Notes under the pieces: model-generated
Told to the model about the DNA's origin: nothing
Database searches by the model: none
Seen by the model: only the letters and a program-made list of their open reading frames with translations
Shown: positions 44,291 to 56,931 of the stretch, one piece after another
How positions within the stretch are numbered: the first letter of the stretch is position 1
Layout: each line of letters begins with the position of its first letter
Source of the DNA: Aegilops tauschii subsp. strangulata
Taxonomy: Eukaryota; Streptophyta; Magnoliopsida; Poales; Poaceae
Direction of reading: 5' to 3'
Assembly (NCBI RefSeq): GCF_002575655.3
Contig: NC_053039.3
Location: forward strand, 46,563,290-46,627,289
Length of the DNA: 64,000 bases
Position numbers and translations under genes: made by a program

Positions 44291-46027
44291 TGTTGGAGAT
44301 CGTTGCAGAAATTAAAAAAAATTCTACGCATCACCAAGAACAATCTATGGAGTCTTCTAGCAACGACAGGGAAAAGAGTGCATCTACATACCCTTGTAGA
44401 TCACGAGCGGAAGCGTTCAAGTGAACGGGGTTGATGGAGTTGTACTCGTCGTGATCCAAATCACCGATGACCGAGCGCCGAACGGACGGCACCTCCGCGT
44501 TCAACACACGTACGGTTGGGGAAGACGTCTCCTCCTTCTTGATCCAGCAAGGGGAGGGAGAGGTTGACGGAGATCCAGCAGCACGACGGCGTGGTGGTGG
44601 AAGCAGCGGGGATCTCGGCAGGGCTTCGCTAAGCTCAGCGAGAGGGAGAGGTGTCACGGGAGGGAGAGGGAGGCGCCAGGGGCTTGGGGTGCTGCTCCCA
44701 TGCGCCTCCCCACTATATATAGGGGTGGAGGGGGCTGGTTTCTTGCCCTCCAAGTCCATTGGGGCGTTGGCAAAGGTGGGGGAAAGAAATCCCATCATTT
44801 CCCTTCCCCACCGATTGTTATCCCCCTTTTTTAGGGATCTTGATCTTATCCCTTCGGGATATGATCTTATTCCTTCTAAGGTGGGATCTTGGTGTGCCTT
44901 GACTAGGGGCGTGGGGCCTTGCCCCCACTACCCACGTTCATGTGGGTCCCCCCATGCAGGTGGGCCCCACTTCGGAACCTTCTAGAACCTTCCCGGTACA
45001 ATACCGAAAAATCCCGAACATTTTCCGGTGGCCAAAATACGACTTACCATATATAAATCTTTACCTCCGGACCATTCCGGAACTCCTCGTGACGTCCGGG
45101 ATCTCATCCGGGACTCTGAACAACTTTCGATTAACCGCATACTAATATCTCTACAACTCTAGCGTCACCGAACCTTAAGTGTGTAGACCCTACGGGTTCG
45201 GGAGACATGCAGACATGACCGAGACGACTCTTCGGTCAATAACCAACAGCGGGATCTGGATACGCATGTTGGCTCCCACATGTTCCACAATGATCTCATC
45301 GGATGAACCACGATGTCGAGGATTCAATCAATCCCGTATACAATTCCCTTTGTCAATCGGTACGTTACTTGCCCGAGATTCGAGCGTCGGTATCCCAATA
45401 CCTTGTTCAATCTCGTTACCGGCAAGTCACTTTACTCGTACCGTAATGCATGATCCCGTGACCAAACACTTGGTCACATTGAGCTCATTATGATGATGCA
45501 TTACCGAGTGGGCCCAGAGATACCTCTCCGTCATACGGAGTGACAAATCCCAGTCTCGATTCGTGCCAACCCAACAGATACTTTCGGAGATACCCGTAGT
45601 GCACCTTTATAGCCACCCAGTTACGTTGTGACGTTTGGCACACCCAAAGCACTCCTATGGTATCCGGGAGTTGCACAATCTCATGGTCTAAGGAAATGAT
45701 ACTTGACATTTGGAAAAGCTCTAGCAAACAAACTACACGATCTTGTGCTATGCTTAGGATTGGGTCTTGTCCATCACATCATTCTCCTAATGATGTGATC
45801 CCATTATCAATGACATCCAATGTCCATAGTCAGGAAACCATGACTATCTGTTGATCAACGAGCTAGTCAACTAGAGGCTCACTAGGGACATGTTGTGGTC
45901 TATGTATTCACACATGTATTACGATTTCCGGATAACACAATTATAGCATGAACAATAGACAATTATCATGAACAAGGAAACATAATAATAACCATTTTAT
46001 TATTGCCTCTAGGGCATATTTCCAACA
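44291..46027 (-). repeat. 3' LTR of the copia element
   Basis: 1,737 bp with TG...CA ends. The adjacent purine-rich tract (AAGTGGGAGAC on the minus strand, 46028-46040) is the plus-strand primer site. A TATATATAG box lies near 44714. Confidence 0.95.
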
Positions 46028-46236
46028 GTCTCCCACTTGCACTAGAGTCAATAATCTAGTTACATTGTGATGAATCGAACACCCATAGAGTTCTGGTGTT
46101 GATCATGTTTTGCTCTAGGGAGAGGTTTAGTCAACGGATCTGCTACATTCAGGTCTGTATGTACTTTACAAATATCTATGTCTCCATTTTGAACATTTTC
46201 ACGAATGGAGTTGAAGCGACGCTTGATATGCCTGGT

Positions 46237-47790
46237 CTACCTGTGAAACCTGGGCTCCTTGGCAAGGGCAATAGCTCCAGTGTTGTCACAGAAGAGAGTC
46301 ATCGGGCCCGACGCATTGGGAATAACTCCTAGGTCGGTAATGAACTCCTTCACCCAGATTGCTTCTTGTGCTGCCTCTGAGGCCGCCATGTATTCCGCTT
46401 CACATGTAGATCCCGCCACAACGCTTTGCTTGCAACTGCACCAGCTTACTGCCCCACCATTCAAAATATACACGTATCCGGTTTGTGACTTAGAGTCATC
46501 CAGATCTGTGTCGAAACTAGCATCGACGTAACCCTTTACGGCGAGCTCTTCATCACCTCCATAAACGAGAAACATATCCTTAGTCCTCTTCAGGTACTTC
46601 AGGATATTCTTGACCGCTGTCCAGTGTTGCATGCCAGGATTACTTTGGTACCTTCCTACCAAACTTACGGCAAGGTTTACATCAGGTCTGGTACACAGCA
46701 TGGCATACATAATAGACCCTATGGCCGAGGCATAGGGGACGACACTCATCTTTTCTCTATCTTCTGCCGTGGTCGGGCATTGAGCCGTGCTCAATTGCAC
46801 ACCTTGCAATATAGGCAAGAACCCCTTCTTGGACTGATCCATATTGAACTTCTTCAATATCTTGTCAAGGTACGTACTTTGTGAAAGACCAATGAGGCGT
46901 CTTGATCTATCTCTATAGATCTTGATGCCTAATATATAAGCAGCTTCTCCAAGGTCCTTCATTGAAAAACACTTCTTCAAGTAGGCCTTTATGCTTCCCA
47001 AGAATTCTATATCATTTCCCATCAACAGTATGTCATCCACATATACTATGAGAAATGCTACAGAGCTCCCACTCACTTTCTTGTAAACACAGGCTTCTCC
47101 ATAAGTCTGCGTAAACCCAAACGCTTTGATCATCTCATCAAATCGAATGTTCCAACTTTGAGATGCTTGCACCAGCCCATAGATGGAGTGCGGGAGCTTG
47201 CATACCTTGTTAGCATTCTTAGGATCGACAAAACCTTCCGTCTGCATCATATACAATTCTTCCTTAAGAAAGCCGTTAAGGAATGCCGTTTTGACGTCCA
47301 TTTGCCATATCTCATAATCATAGTATGCGGCAATTGCTAACATGATTCGGACGGACTTTAGCTTCGCTACGGGTGAGAAAGTCTCATCGTAGTCAACCCC
47401 TTGAACTTGTCGATAACCCTTAGCGACAAGTCGAGCTTTATAGATGGTAACATTACCATCCGCGTCTGTCTTCTTCTTAAAGATCCATTTGGTTTCTATC
47501 GCTCGCCGATCATTGGGCAAGTCTGTCAAAGTCCACACTTTGTTTTCATACATGGATCCTATCTTGGATTGCATGGCTTCAAGCCATTTGTCGGAATCTG
47601 GGCCCGCCATTGCTTCTTCATAGTTCGAAGGTTCACCGTTGTCTAACAACATGATTTCCAAGACAGGGTTGCCGTACCACTCTGGCGCGGAACGTGTCCT
47701 TGTGGACCTACGAAGTTCAGTAGGAGCTTGATCCGAAGTACCTTGATCATCATCATCATTAACTTCCTCTCTAGTCAGTGCAGGCACCAC
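46237..47790 (-). pseudogene. Copia reverse transcriptase and RNase H
   Basis: 517 codons. RVT_2 domain at residues about 80-330: WQMDVKTAFLNG (Asp165) and FLIVYVDDILLMGND (YVDD at 250-253) are intact. The RNase H region at residues about 420-517 has GYVDASFDTDLDDSKSQTGY and CDNTGAIALA. The frame stops at a TAG at 46237, while the family frame continues for about 50 more codons to about 46085, so the RNase H end is lost. It is in frame with the integrase ORF upstream, separated by the TGA at 47800. In the live element this would be one polyprotein. Confidence 0.95.
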
Positions 47791-47799
47791 AGGAACATC

Positions 47800-49062
47800 T
47801 CACTGAGCTGCGCTACTTTCCGGTTCAAGAGGTAGTACTTCATCAAGTTCCACTTTCCTCCCACTTACTTCTTTCGAGAGAAACTCTTTCTCCAGAAAGG
47901 ACCCGTTCTTGGCAACAAAGATCTTGCCTTCGGATCTGAGGTAGAAGGTACACCCAATGGTTTCCTTAGGGTATCCTCTGAAGACGCATTTTTCCGACTT
48001 GGGTTCAAGCTTTTCAGGTTGAAGTTTCTTGACATAAGCATCGCATCCCCAAACTTTTAGAAACGACAACTTAGGTTTCTTTCCAAACCATAATTCATAT
48101 AGTGTCGTCTCAACGGATTTCGACGGAGCCCTATTTAAAGTGAATGCGGCAGTCTCTAAAGCATAGCCCCAAAATGAGAGCGGTAGATCGGTAAGAGACA
48201 TCATAGATCGCACCATATCCAATAGAGTGCGAATACGACGTTCGGACACACCATTTCGCTGAGGTGTTCCAGGCGGTGTGAGTTGTGAAACTATTCCACA
48301 TTTCCTTAAGTGTGTGCCAAATTCGTGACTCAAATATTCCCCTCCACGATCTGATCGTAAGAACTTTATTTTTATGTCACGTTGATTCTCAACCTCACTC
48401 TGAAATTCCTTGAACTTTTCAAAGGTCTCAGACTTGTGTTTCATTAGGTAGACATACCCATATCTACTCAAGTCATCAGTGAGAGTGAGAACATAACGAT
48501 AGCCACCGCGAGCCTCAACACTCATTGGACCGCACACATCAGTATGTATGATTTCCAATAAGTTGGTTGCTCGCTCCATTGTTCCGGAGAACGGAGTCTT
48601 GGTCATCTTACCCATGAGGCATTGTTCGCACGTGTCAAATGATTCGTAATCAAGAGACTCCAAAAGTCCATCTGCATGGAGCTTCTTCATGAGTTTGACA
48701 CCAATGTGACCAAGACGGCAGTGCCACAAGTATGTGGGACTATCATTATCAACCTTACATCTTTTGGTATTCACACTATGAATATGTGTAACACTGCGTT
48801 CGAGATTCATTAAGAATAAAACATTAACCAGCGGGGCATGACTATAAAACATATCTCTCATATAAATAGAACAACCATTATTCTCGGATTTAAATGAGTA
48901 GCCATCTCGAATTAAACGAGATCCTGATACAATGTTCATGTTCAAAGCTGGCACTAAATAACAATTATTGAGGTTTAAAACTAATCCCGTAGGTAAATGT
49001 AGAGGTAGCGTGCCGACGGCGATCACATCGACCTTGGAACCATTCCCGACGCGCATCGTCAC
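47800..49062 (-). pseudogene. Copia integrase (with end of protease)
   Basis: 420 codons, in frame with gag. It begins with the second half of the protease, then the GAG-pre-integrase zinc site (His114, His119, Cys145, Cys148) and the integrase core: Asp175 in IIHTDVCGPM, Asp238 in FLRSDRGGEY and Glu274 in NGVSERR, the DD35E spacing. The C-terminal part has KVWGCDAYVKK. All key residues are present. It ends at a TGA (47800) that breaks the polyprotein. Confidence 0.95.
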
Positions 49063-49104
49063 CTCGTCCTTTGCCAGTCTCCGTTTATTCCGTTGCTCCT
49101 GCTT

Positions 49105-50043
49105 TCAGTTACAAATATGAGCAACCGCACCGGTATCAAATAACCAGGAGCTACTACGAGTGCTGGTAAGGTACACATCAATAACATGTATATCACATAT
49201 ACCTTTGGTGTTGCCGGCCTTCTTGTCCGCCAAGTACTTGGGGCAGTTCCGCTTCCAGTGACCACTTCCCTTGCAATAAAAGCACTCAGTCTCAGGCTTG
49301 GGTCCATTCTTTGGCTTCTTCCCGGCAACTGGCTTACCGGGCACGGCAACTCCCTTGCCGTCCTTCTTGAAGTTCTTCTTACCCTTGCCTTTCTTGAACT
49401 TAGTGGTTTTATTCACCATCAACACTTGATGTTCCTTTTTGATCTCCACCTCCGCTGATTTCAGCATTGAATATACCTCAGGAATGGTCTTTTCCATCCC
49501 CCGCATATTGAAGTTCATCACAAAGCTCTTGTAGCTCGGTGGAAGCGACTGAAGGATTCTGTCAATGACCGCGTCATCCGGGAGATTAACTCCCAGCTGA
49601 GTCAAGCGGTTGTGTAACCCAGACATTTTGAGTATGTGCTCACTGACAGAACTATTTTCCTCCATCTTACAACTGAAGAACTTGTCGGAGACTTCATATC
49701 TCTCGACCCGGGCATGAGCTTGGAAAACCATTTTCAGCTCTTCGAACATCTCATATGCTCCGTGTTGCTCAAAACGCTTTTGGAGCCCCGGTTCTAAGCT
49801 GTAAAGCATGCCGCACAGAACGAGGGAGTAATCATCAGCATGCTGCTGCCAAGCATTCATAACGTCTTGGTTCTCTGGGATGGGTGCATCACCTAGCGGT
49901 GCTTCTAGGACATAATCTTTCTTGGCAGCAATGAGGGTGATCCTCAGGTTCCAGACCCAGTCCGTATAGTTGCTGCCATCATCTTTCAGTTTGGTTTTCT
50001 CTAGGAACGCGTTGAAGTTGAGGGCAACATTAGCGTGGGCCAT
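49105..50043 (-). pseudogene. Copia gag with start of protease
   Basis: 312 codons from ATG 50043. The capsid region is UBN2-like, with NYTDWVWNLRITL near the start and ILQSLPPSYKSFVMNF in the middle. A lysine-rich segment precedes the CCHC knuckle CFYCKGSGHWKRNC (residues 254-267). The protease active site SWLFDTGAVAHICN (Asp303) is followed by an in-frame TGA at 49105; the frame continues at 49062. Gag binds and packages the element RNA. Confidence 0.95.
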
Positions 50044-51331
50044 TTGATCTACAAGACATATTGTAAAGATTTTAGACTAAGTTCATGATAATTAAGTTCA
50101 TCTAATCAAATTATTCAATGAACTCCCACTCAGATAGACATCCCTCTAGTCATCTAAGTGAAACATGATCCGAGTCAACTAGGCCATGTCTGATCATCAC
50201 GTGAGACGGACTAGTCAACATCGGTGAACATCTTCATGTTGATCGTATCTTCTATACGACTCATGTTCGACCTTTCGGTCTCTTGTGTTCCGAGGCCATG
50301 TCTGTACATGCTAGGCTCGTCAAGTCAACCTAAGTGTTTTGCATGTGTAAATCTGTCTTACACCCATTGTATGTGAACGTTAGAATCTATCACACCCGAT
50401 CATCACGTGGTGCTTCGAAACAACGGACTTTCGCAACGGCGCACAGTTAGGGGGAACACTTTCTTGAAATTATTATAAGGGATCATCTTACTTACTACCG
50501 TCGTACTAAGCAAATAAGAAGCAAAATATGATAAACATCACATGCATTCAAATAGTGACATGATATGGCCAGTATCATATTGCTCCTTTGATCTCCATCT
50601 TCGGGGCGCCATGATCATCTTCGTCACCGGCATGACACCATGATCTCCATCATCATGATCTCCATCATCGTGTCTTCATGAAGTTGCACGCCAACGATTA
50701 CTTCTACTTCTATGGCTAACGTGTTTAGCAATAAAGTAAAGTAATTTACATGGCGTTATTCAATGACACGCAGGTCATACAAAAATAAAGACAACTCCTA
50801 TGGCTCCTGCCGGTTGTCATACTCATCGACATGCATGTCGTGATTCCTATTACAAGAACATGATCAATCTCATACATCACATATATTTCATTCATCACAT
50901 CCTTTTGGCCATATCACATCACAAGGCATATGCTGCAAAAACAAGTTAGACGTCCTCTAATTGTTGTTGCATGTTTTTACGTGGCTTCTATAGGTTTCTA
51001 GCAAGAACGTTTCTTACCTACGTAAAACCACAACGTGATATGCCAATTTCTATTTACCCTTCATAAGGACCCTTTTCATCGAATCCGATCCAACTAAAGT
51101 GAGAGAGACAGACACCCGCTAGCCACCTTATGCAACTAGTGCATGTCAGTCGGTGGAACCTGTCTCACGTAAGCGTACGTGTAAGGTCGGTCCGGGCCGC
51201 TTCATCCCACGATGCCGCCGAAACAAGATAAGACTAGTAACGGCAAGTAAATTGACAATATCGACGCCCACAACTGCTTTGTGTTCTACTCGTGCATAGA
51301 AACTACGCATAAACCTGGCTCATGATGCCAC
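50044..51331 (-). other. Copia leader between PBS and gag
   Basis: About 1.3 kb untranslated leader. The primer-site-like GTGGCATCATGAGCC (minus strand, 51317-51331) abuts the LTR; it differs from the initiator-Met-type TGGTATCAGAGC by a substitution and an inserted base. ATGATCTCCATCATC-type repeats lie at 50637-50670. Confidence 0.8.
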
Positions 51332-53068
51332 TGTTGGAGATCGTTGCAGAAATTAAAAAAAATTCTATGCATCACCAAGAACAATCTATGGAGTCTTCTA
51401 GCAACGAGAGGGAAAAGAGTGCATCTACATACCCTTGTAGATCGCGAGCGGAAGCGTTCAAGTGAACGGGGTTGATGGAGTCGTACTCGTCGTGATCCAA
51501 ATCACCGATGACCGAGCGCCGAACGAACGGCACCTCCGCGTTCAACACACATACGGTTGGGGAAGACGTCTCCTCCTTCTTGATCCAGCAAGGGGAGGGA
51601 GAGGTTGATGGAGATCCATTAGCACGACGGCGTGGTGGTGGAAGCAGCGGGGATCTCGGCAGGGCTTCGCCAAGCTCAGCGAGAGGGAGAGGTGTCACGG
51701 GAGGGAGAGGGAGGTGCCAGGGGCTTGGGGTGCTACTCCCATGCACCTCCACACTATATATAGGGGTGGAGGGGGCTGGTTTCTTGCCCTCCAAGTCCAT
51801 TGGGGCGTTGGCAAAGGTGGGGGAAAGAAATCCCGTCATTTCCCTTCCCCACCGATTGTTATCCCCCTTTTTTAGGGATCTTGATCTTATCCCTTCGGGA
51901 TATGATCTTATTCCTTCTAAGGTGGGATCTTGGTGCGCCTTGACCAGGGGTGTGGGAACTTGCCCCCACTACCCACGTTCATGTGGGTCCCCCCATGCAG
52001 GTGGGCCCCACTTCAGAACCTTCTAGAACCTTCCCGGTACAATACCGAAAAATCCCGAACATTTTCCGGTGGCCAAAATAGGACTTCCCATATATAAATA
52101 TTTACCTCCGGACCATTCCGGAACTCCTCGTGACGTCCGGGATCTCATCCGGGACTCCGAACAACTTTCAGTTAACCGCATACTAATATCTCTACAACTC
52201 TAGCGTCACCGAACCTTAAGTGTGTAGACCCTACGGGTTCGGGAGACATGCAGACATGACCGAGACGACTCTCCGGTCAATAACCAACAGCGGGATCTGT
52301 ACACCCATGTTGGCTCCCACATGTTCCACGATGATCTCATCAGATGAACCATGATGTCGAGGATTCAATCAATCCCGTATACAATTCCCTTTGTCAATCG
52401 GTACGTTACTTGCCCGAGATTCGATCGTCGGTATCCCAATACCTTGTTCAATCTCGTTACCGGCAAGTCACTTTACTCGTACCGTAATGCATGATCCCGT
52501 GACCAAACACTTGGTCACATTGAGCTCATTATGATGATGCATTACCGCGTGGGCCCAGAGATACCTCTCCGTCATACGGAGTGACAAATCCCAGTCTCGA
52601 TTCGTGCCAACCCAACAGACACTTTCGGAGATACCCGTAGTGCACCTTTATAGCCACCTAGTTACGTTGTGACGTTTGGCACACCCAAAGCACTCCTATG
52701 GTATCCGGGAGTTGCACAATCTCATGGTCTAAGGAAATGATACTTGACATTTGGAAAAGCTCTAGCAAACGAACTACACGATCTTGTGCTATGCTTAGGA
52801 TTGGGTCTTGTCCATCACATCATTCTCCTAATGATGTGATCCCGTTATCAATGACATCCAATGTCCATAGTCAGGAAACCATGACTATCTGTTGATCAAC
52901 GAGCTAGTCAACTAGAGGCTCACTAGGGACATGTTGTGGTCTATGTATTCACACATGTATTACGATTTCCGGATAACACAATTATAGCATGAACAATAGA
53001 CAATTATCATGAACAAGGAAATATAATAATAACCATTTTATTATTGCCTCTAGGGCATATTTCCAACA
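51332..53068 (-). repeat. 5' LTR of the copia element
   Basis: 1,737 bp, same length as its partner; substitutions only were seen by eye. The target duplication AAAGG follows at 53069. Confidence 0.95.
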
Positions 53069-53073
53069 AAAGG

Positions 53074-54030
53074 ATGATCATCAATCTCTGTGGGGAAGTA
53101 GTGGGATTCATGCAGCAAACCTTCAATGGTGTGGCGCAGCGCCGCCTTGTGATGGAGCAGAACAAAGCGGTTGACCTCAGCAATGGCGAGGAAGTCATGG
53201 CGCAGCGGAGGAGTTGGGCTGACCACCATGTCATCCCGCACCTTCCGGTCATCAAGGCCGAGCTTGATCGTCATGCCCTGCGGGAGGTAGGGCACCACAT
53301 TGACTGGGTAGTTCGCCATGGGAGGGGGTAAGAGCTCAGGAGTGGTGGCGTTGATGGGACAGAGAACCAGGGGAGAATGCATATCGCCACCGGTCCTAGT
53401 CCCCTTGGGAACCCAGACTGACTTTCTCTACCTCCCACCCGGCCAACCAGATGATGGCACGTGTCGGGATGCACCCTTGGATGTGCATCGGACGGCTGAA
53501 GTCGCTTGAGTCTCGGCAGTGGCGCAAACATGCATAGTATCATTATTACAAGCCTGATTGATTTGATGTCTCTGGGAGTCTGCTTTGATTGGATCTGTCA
53601 TAATTTTCTTGCCCTTATCTAAGAGATAACCATCACGATTATTTCCTTCCTTATGCAGAGCAGATATATGGGGATCTTTCCTAATTGTATCCATATTATG
53701 AAAATCATTAGATTGCCCCTGGGAATGAACCAAACCTTTGGGTTTCCAATGCATTCTTGTTGCTGATGGATAACAGAAATGAGAAGTGTGGCCCAGGAAA
53801 GAACAAGTGTGACATCGAATGAGGCCAGGGCAGTCAAAATATAAATGGGCCTGTGATCCACATAAATAGCATGTTGATACCACAGAATGTTGTGGTTCAC
53901 TGTCAGGTAATCCAGCCCTAGGGGGACCAGAAGTGCATGCACAGGGATCAGAGGAGCAAAGGTGGCAAACCTGGCTCGGGCACGATTCAACTTTATGACC
54001 CGCTGAATTGTAGATATAGCAGATATTCAA
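53074..54030 (-). pseudogene. LINE ORF1, zinc-knuckle part
   Basis: On the minus strand it carries a series of Cys/His knuckles: CYLCGSQAHLYFDC and CHTCSFLGHTSHFC are complete CCHC motifs. A preceding one reads CYIYNSAGHKVESC, with the second Cys replaced by Tyr. After it comes a segment with NVVPYLPQGMTIKLG (53270 on), cut at 53074 by the copia element; the sequence resumes at 44285. Two frames are used, so it is broken by a shift near 53430. Confidence 0.85.
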
Positions 54031-54121
54031 TCGATTATTAATCTAATCCGAGGGCAGTACCGAAGGAATAGACTAGATTGTGGCAATGTGACTATCGGAA
54101 TAACAAAATTTTTGTTGATCA

Positions 54122-54994
54122 TTAATGTAGAGCAGCATGAAGGGGGATAGAGTCCCAACAATCTTGCCTGAATTTAATGCCTTGGAATTGATTGTGTGGC
54201 TTACTGCATGAAGCTGGCACCTGAGTTTGAAATTCCCCTAGACGAATATTATGTTGCAATAAGTGTTGATTGGTCTCTGTGTCTCGTGCCAGTGAGTGAT
54301 CCTTTCCGACATGAAAATTGCCAAAATGGAGGTCAGTAGTAAATGCATTGCCTTGATTGTCCATGGAGACATTATTACCAAAAAAGATCTAATTGGCTGA
54401 TCGTGGCAGGGCACTGGCCGGCGGTGAGCTTTCCGGTGACTCGTCGAAGATAGGAGAATTCTGCTGTGAACACAATGATGGATCCAATAAGCCAAATTTT
54501 GCCAATTCAAAGACAGAGGATGGATCCAAAGCTTCATTCCTGGAGGCAAATGTCAATGTGGGTCTAATCGCCATAGGTTTGCGTGCTGAGAGTTCAGCCA
54601 GATGTTGATCTGAATGCCAACTAGAATCCTTCCATGGAACAACACGACTCTTAGGATGATAAAGTTGAAAATGGCACACAAAGTCCGGCCAAATACGATC
54701 TTTGAGATGATAGATGAAGTGACCAACTCGATTAGAAGCCACAGAGAAACGAAACTTATGATCACCCAAACATTTGACTGAGAAATCCCCAGCAGAATCT
54801 CCAATACAACATTGTAAGGCAATACCAACTGAATCTTCCGAGAGGGGGAAAGAGGCTGAGGAGAAGAAGACCACTAAGAAAAATTCCTTGGTTCCATTGA
54901 GAGGAGAGAAGTGGACCGTAGATCCAAAACGACGATGAACCTGTGATGCAATCGCCTGACCTGACTTGAAGTCCCAATGTAGAAGACCATCCAT
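54122..54994 (-). pseudogene. LINE ORF1, N-terminal part
   Basis: ATG 54994; 202 codons to a stop at 54389, with the same frame continuing as 54122-54364. Features are FKSGQAIASQVHRRFGSTVH, FRFSVASNRVGHFIYHLKDR and IWPDFVCHFQLYHPKSR, followed by a Ser/Pro-rich tail. This N-terminus is typical of ORF1 proteins in a common grass LINE family. The 5' UTR is 54995-55093. Confidence 0.8.
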
Positions 54995-55107
54995 GATTCC
55001 TATGGTTAGGAGGCGCCATTGCTAGGATAGAGGTGGTGGTGGAGGAGGAGAGGCGCCATTGCTAGGGTAGAAGTAGCAACTGGAACTGGTCATGGTCCCA
55101 CACCATT

Positions 55108-56931
55108 GTCAACCTGTGTAGTCAATAAACGAGAGAATTGCACAAGGAGCGGCCGACAGTAGGGACCCAGTAGCTCGAGCAGTATTTGCGTTTTTGAGGT
55201 ATGAGCGCTGCAGAGTTTTTCTTGAGCGATGTTTTCGTTGTTGTTCAGAGGATAGCAGGGTATTAACTGGGCAGGTTGTGGCCCGTCTAGCCCAGGCCAG
55301 ATATCCAGCCCAGATATTAATCCTTTTCAAGCTGAAAATGGCTAGCCCAGCTATACTTTTTTTGGTGGAATACCCAGGCAAGGTCAACTTGTTATTCTCC
55401 GCCCCGCTGGGCTGCAAATCTTTCCTAGGAGGGACGCATTAGGCTTAACAAGAAAATGGGCTTTAAGAAATAATAAATGGGATGTAATTATAAAAACTGG
55501 GCAGTAACTATAAAAAATGCAACCACCATGTAATTAGTTTATAAAATATTATTTTTGGATTTTGAAAATTTTAATTTCATTAATTGTTGCGTGCGCAATG
55601 TTTCATTGGATTTTTACGTAATACAAATTTATATTGAAATTGTATTTAATATGACTAGAAATTTCGGGATAAAAATATTTCGGATCCCATCAAAATGTGG
55701 GAAATTTTATTGAATTCTGTTTTGAATGGTTGGTTGAAATTATTAATCGTTGTCCTAGCTAGAAAATGGGATGTACTGTTAACAAACTATAAATGGGCTG
55801 TAGTAAATTCCATTTGAATTCAAAAATGGGTTGTACATTCTTACAAATCGCAAATGGGCTATAAATTCTCTGCCACACACTTGTGGGCCTACTAAGTTGA
55901 CGCGTCCCCTAAAAAAAGTAAGTTGACGCGTATGCAAGGCTTTGTCAACTTATAGTCAACACACGGTTCTACAGCAGTGGCCGTTGGATGTCCATCCAAC
56001 GGATGTCGTGCTTCTTCTTCAATCTCGTATATTCTAGCTTCAGCCGCCCAAAAAATGATTCCTCCCCCTGACATCTGGGGCGCACCGTTTCGGAGGATGA
56101 CCTGTGGGCCCACTAAGTTGACGCGTACCAAGGGCTTTGTCAACTTAGTCAATACAAATGATTCTAGCTGCACTGAAAGTACGATGTCCATCCAACGGCC
56201 GTCGTGCTTCTTCAACCTCTCGTTTTCTTGCTCCAGCCGCCCAAAGCAACGCCGGTCGTGCCGCCTGCTCCTGCCTTCCGTGGACAGCTGTGCTACCACG
56301 GAGGCCTCACCGCCCCCTACTACTCCCACCACTGGCCAGGCCATCCCTCTGCCCTTCCTGCTCCAGCCGCTCAAACAAGCGCCAGCGGGACTACCTGCTC
56401 CCTCCTCCCGCGGCCTGCTGTGCTGCCGCGCAGGCCTCACCGCCCCACCATACTCCCATCGCTAGCCTAGCCATCCCTCTACTCACCCATGCCTGCTGTT
56501 ATTCTCTGGCGACGGCAGATGAACCAGTAAACCCTCGTACTCCCCTTCGCGTGGGAAACAACTGCCGAGTCTTCCCTGGCTCCGTGTCGTTCCCTTCCTA
56601 GGCCTCGCCGTCGTCCACCGCCCTGGTGCTCTCGGCGCACCGTGGTCACCGTGGTCAACGAACGACATCCATCGGACGTGGACTGTACGTGGAGAGGCTG
56701 ACAGCTGGGTCCATGGCCGCACACAAGGAAATGCCTCCTTATTACGCGCAAAATAATGATTCTCCACCTGACATGTGGGAGCCACCGGAAGGGCCTCTGT
56801 ATTTCACGAAAAAATATCCCCCCCCCCCCCGCTGACAGGTCGGACCCACCAGCTATATCTTCGCACGCAAGGAAGTGCCTCCTTATTACGCACACAAAAA
56901 TTGAATACCCCCCTGCTAGCTGGGACCCAGC
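55108..56931. repeat. DNA-transposon-like block, right piece after the LINE
   Basis: It contains AT-rich AAATGGGCT phrases (55450-55870), then GC-rich units starting TGTGGGCC(T/C)ACTAAGTTGACGCGTA with TTTGTCAACTTA(G)TCAA (55880, 56103), the CCGTTGGATGTCCATCCAAC phrase (55981) and GCCTCCTTATTACGC repeats (56733, 56877). The order matches 10590-13560. ORFs here have no domains. Confidence 0.55.

Larger units (their letters stand above)
44291..53068 (-). mobile_element. Angela/WIS/BARE-1-type copia retrotransposon (8.8 kb)
   Basis: The LTRs are each 1,737 bp (44291-46027 and 51332-53068), the target duplication AAAGG is at 44286-44290 and 53069-53073, and the coding strand is minus. Read on the minus strand, the LTR begins TGTTGGAAATATGCCCTAGA, which is diagnostic of this lineage. 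The order gag, protease, integrase, RT, RNase H is the copia order. By hand I count about 41 mismatches between the LTRs (about 2.4%), a recent insertion. The single polyprotein frame carries three nonsense codons and no frameshift that I can see. Confidence 0.97.
38758..55093 (-). mobile_element. L1-type LINE, minus strand, split by a copia element
   Basis: Flanked by a 14-bp direct repeat GGTCCCACACCATT (38744-38757 and 55094-55107), the target-site duplication expected of target-primed reverse transcription. On the minus strand it reads ORF1 (from 54994), zinc knuckles, endonuclease, reverse transcriptase and a zf-RVT end, then a short six-A tail. Without the copia insertion it is about 7.55 kb, so it is near full length, with about 99 bp of 5' UTR. 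The 5' UTR holds a duplicated GGCGCCATTGCTAGG(A/G)TAG. All frames carry stops or shifts, so the element is dead. Confidence 0.93.

Noticed and set aside
44467..44985. 172-codon plus ORFs in both copia LTRs (also 51508-52026)
   Set aside because: They lie within LTR sequence antisense to the element and match no protein family.
55131..55146. GAGAATTGCACAAGGA as a further copy of the 23-bp motif
   Set aside because: Only the AATTGCACAA part resembles the core, and there is no exon-like context; treated as chance.
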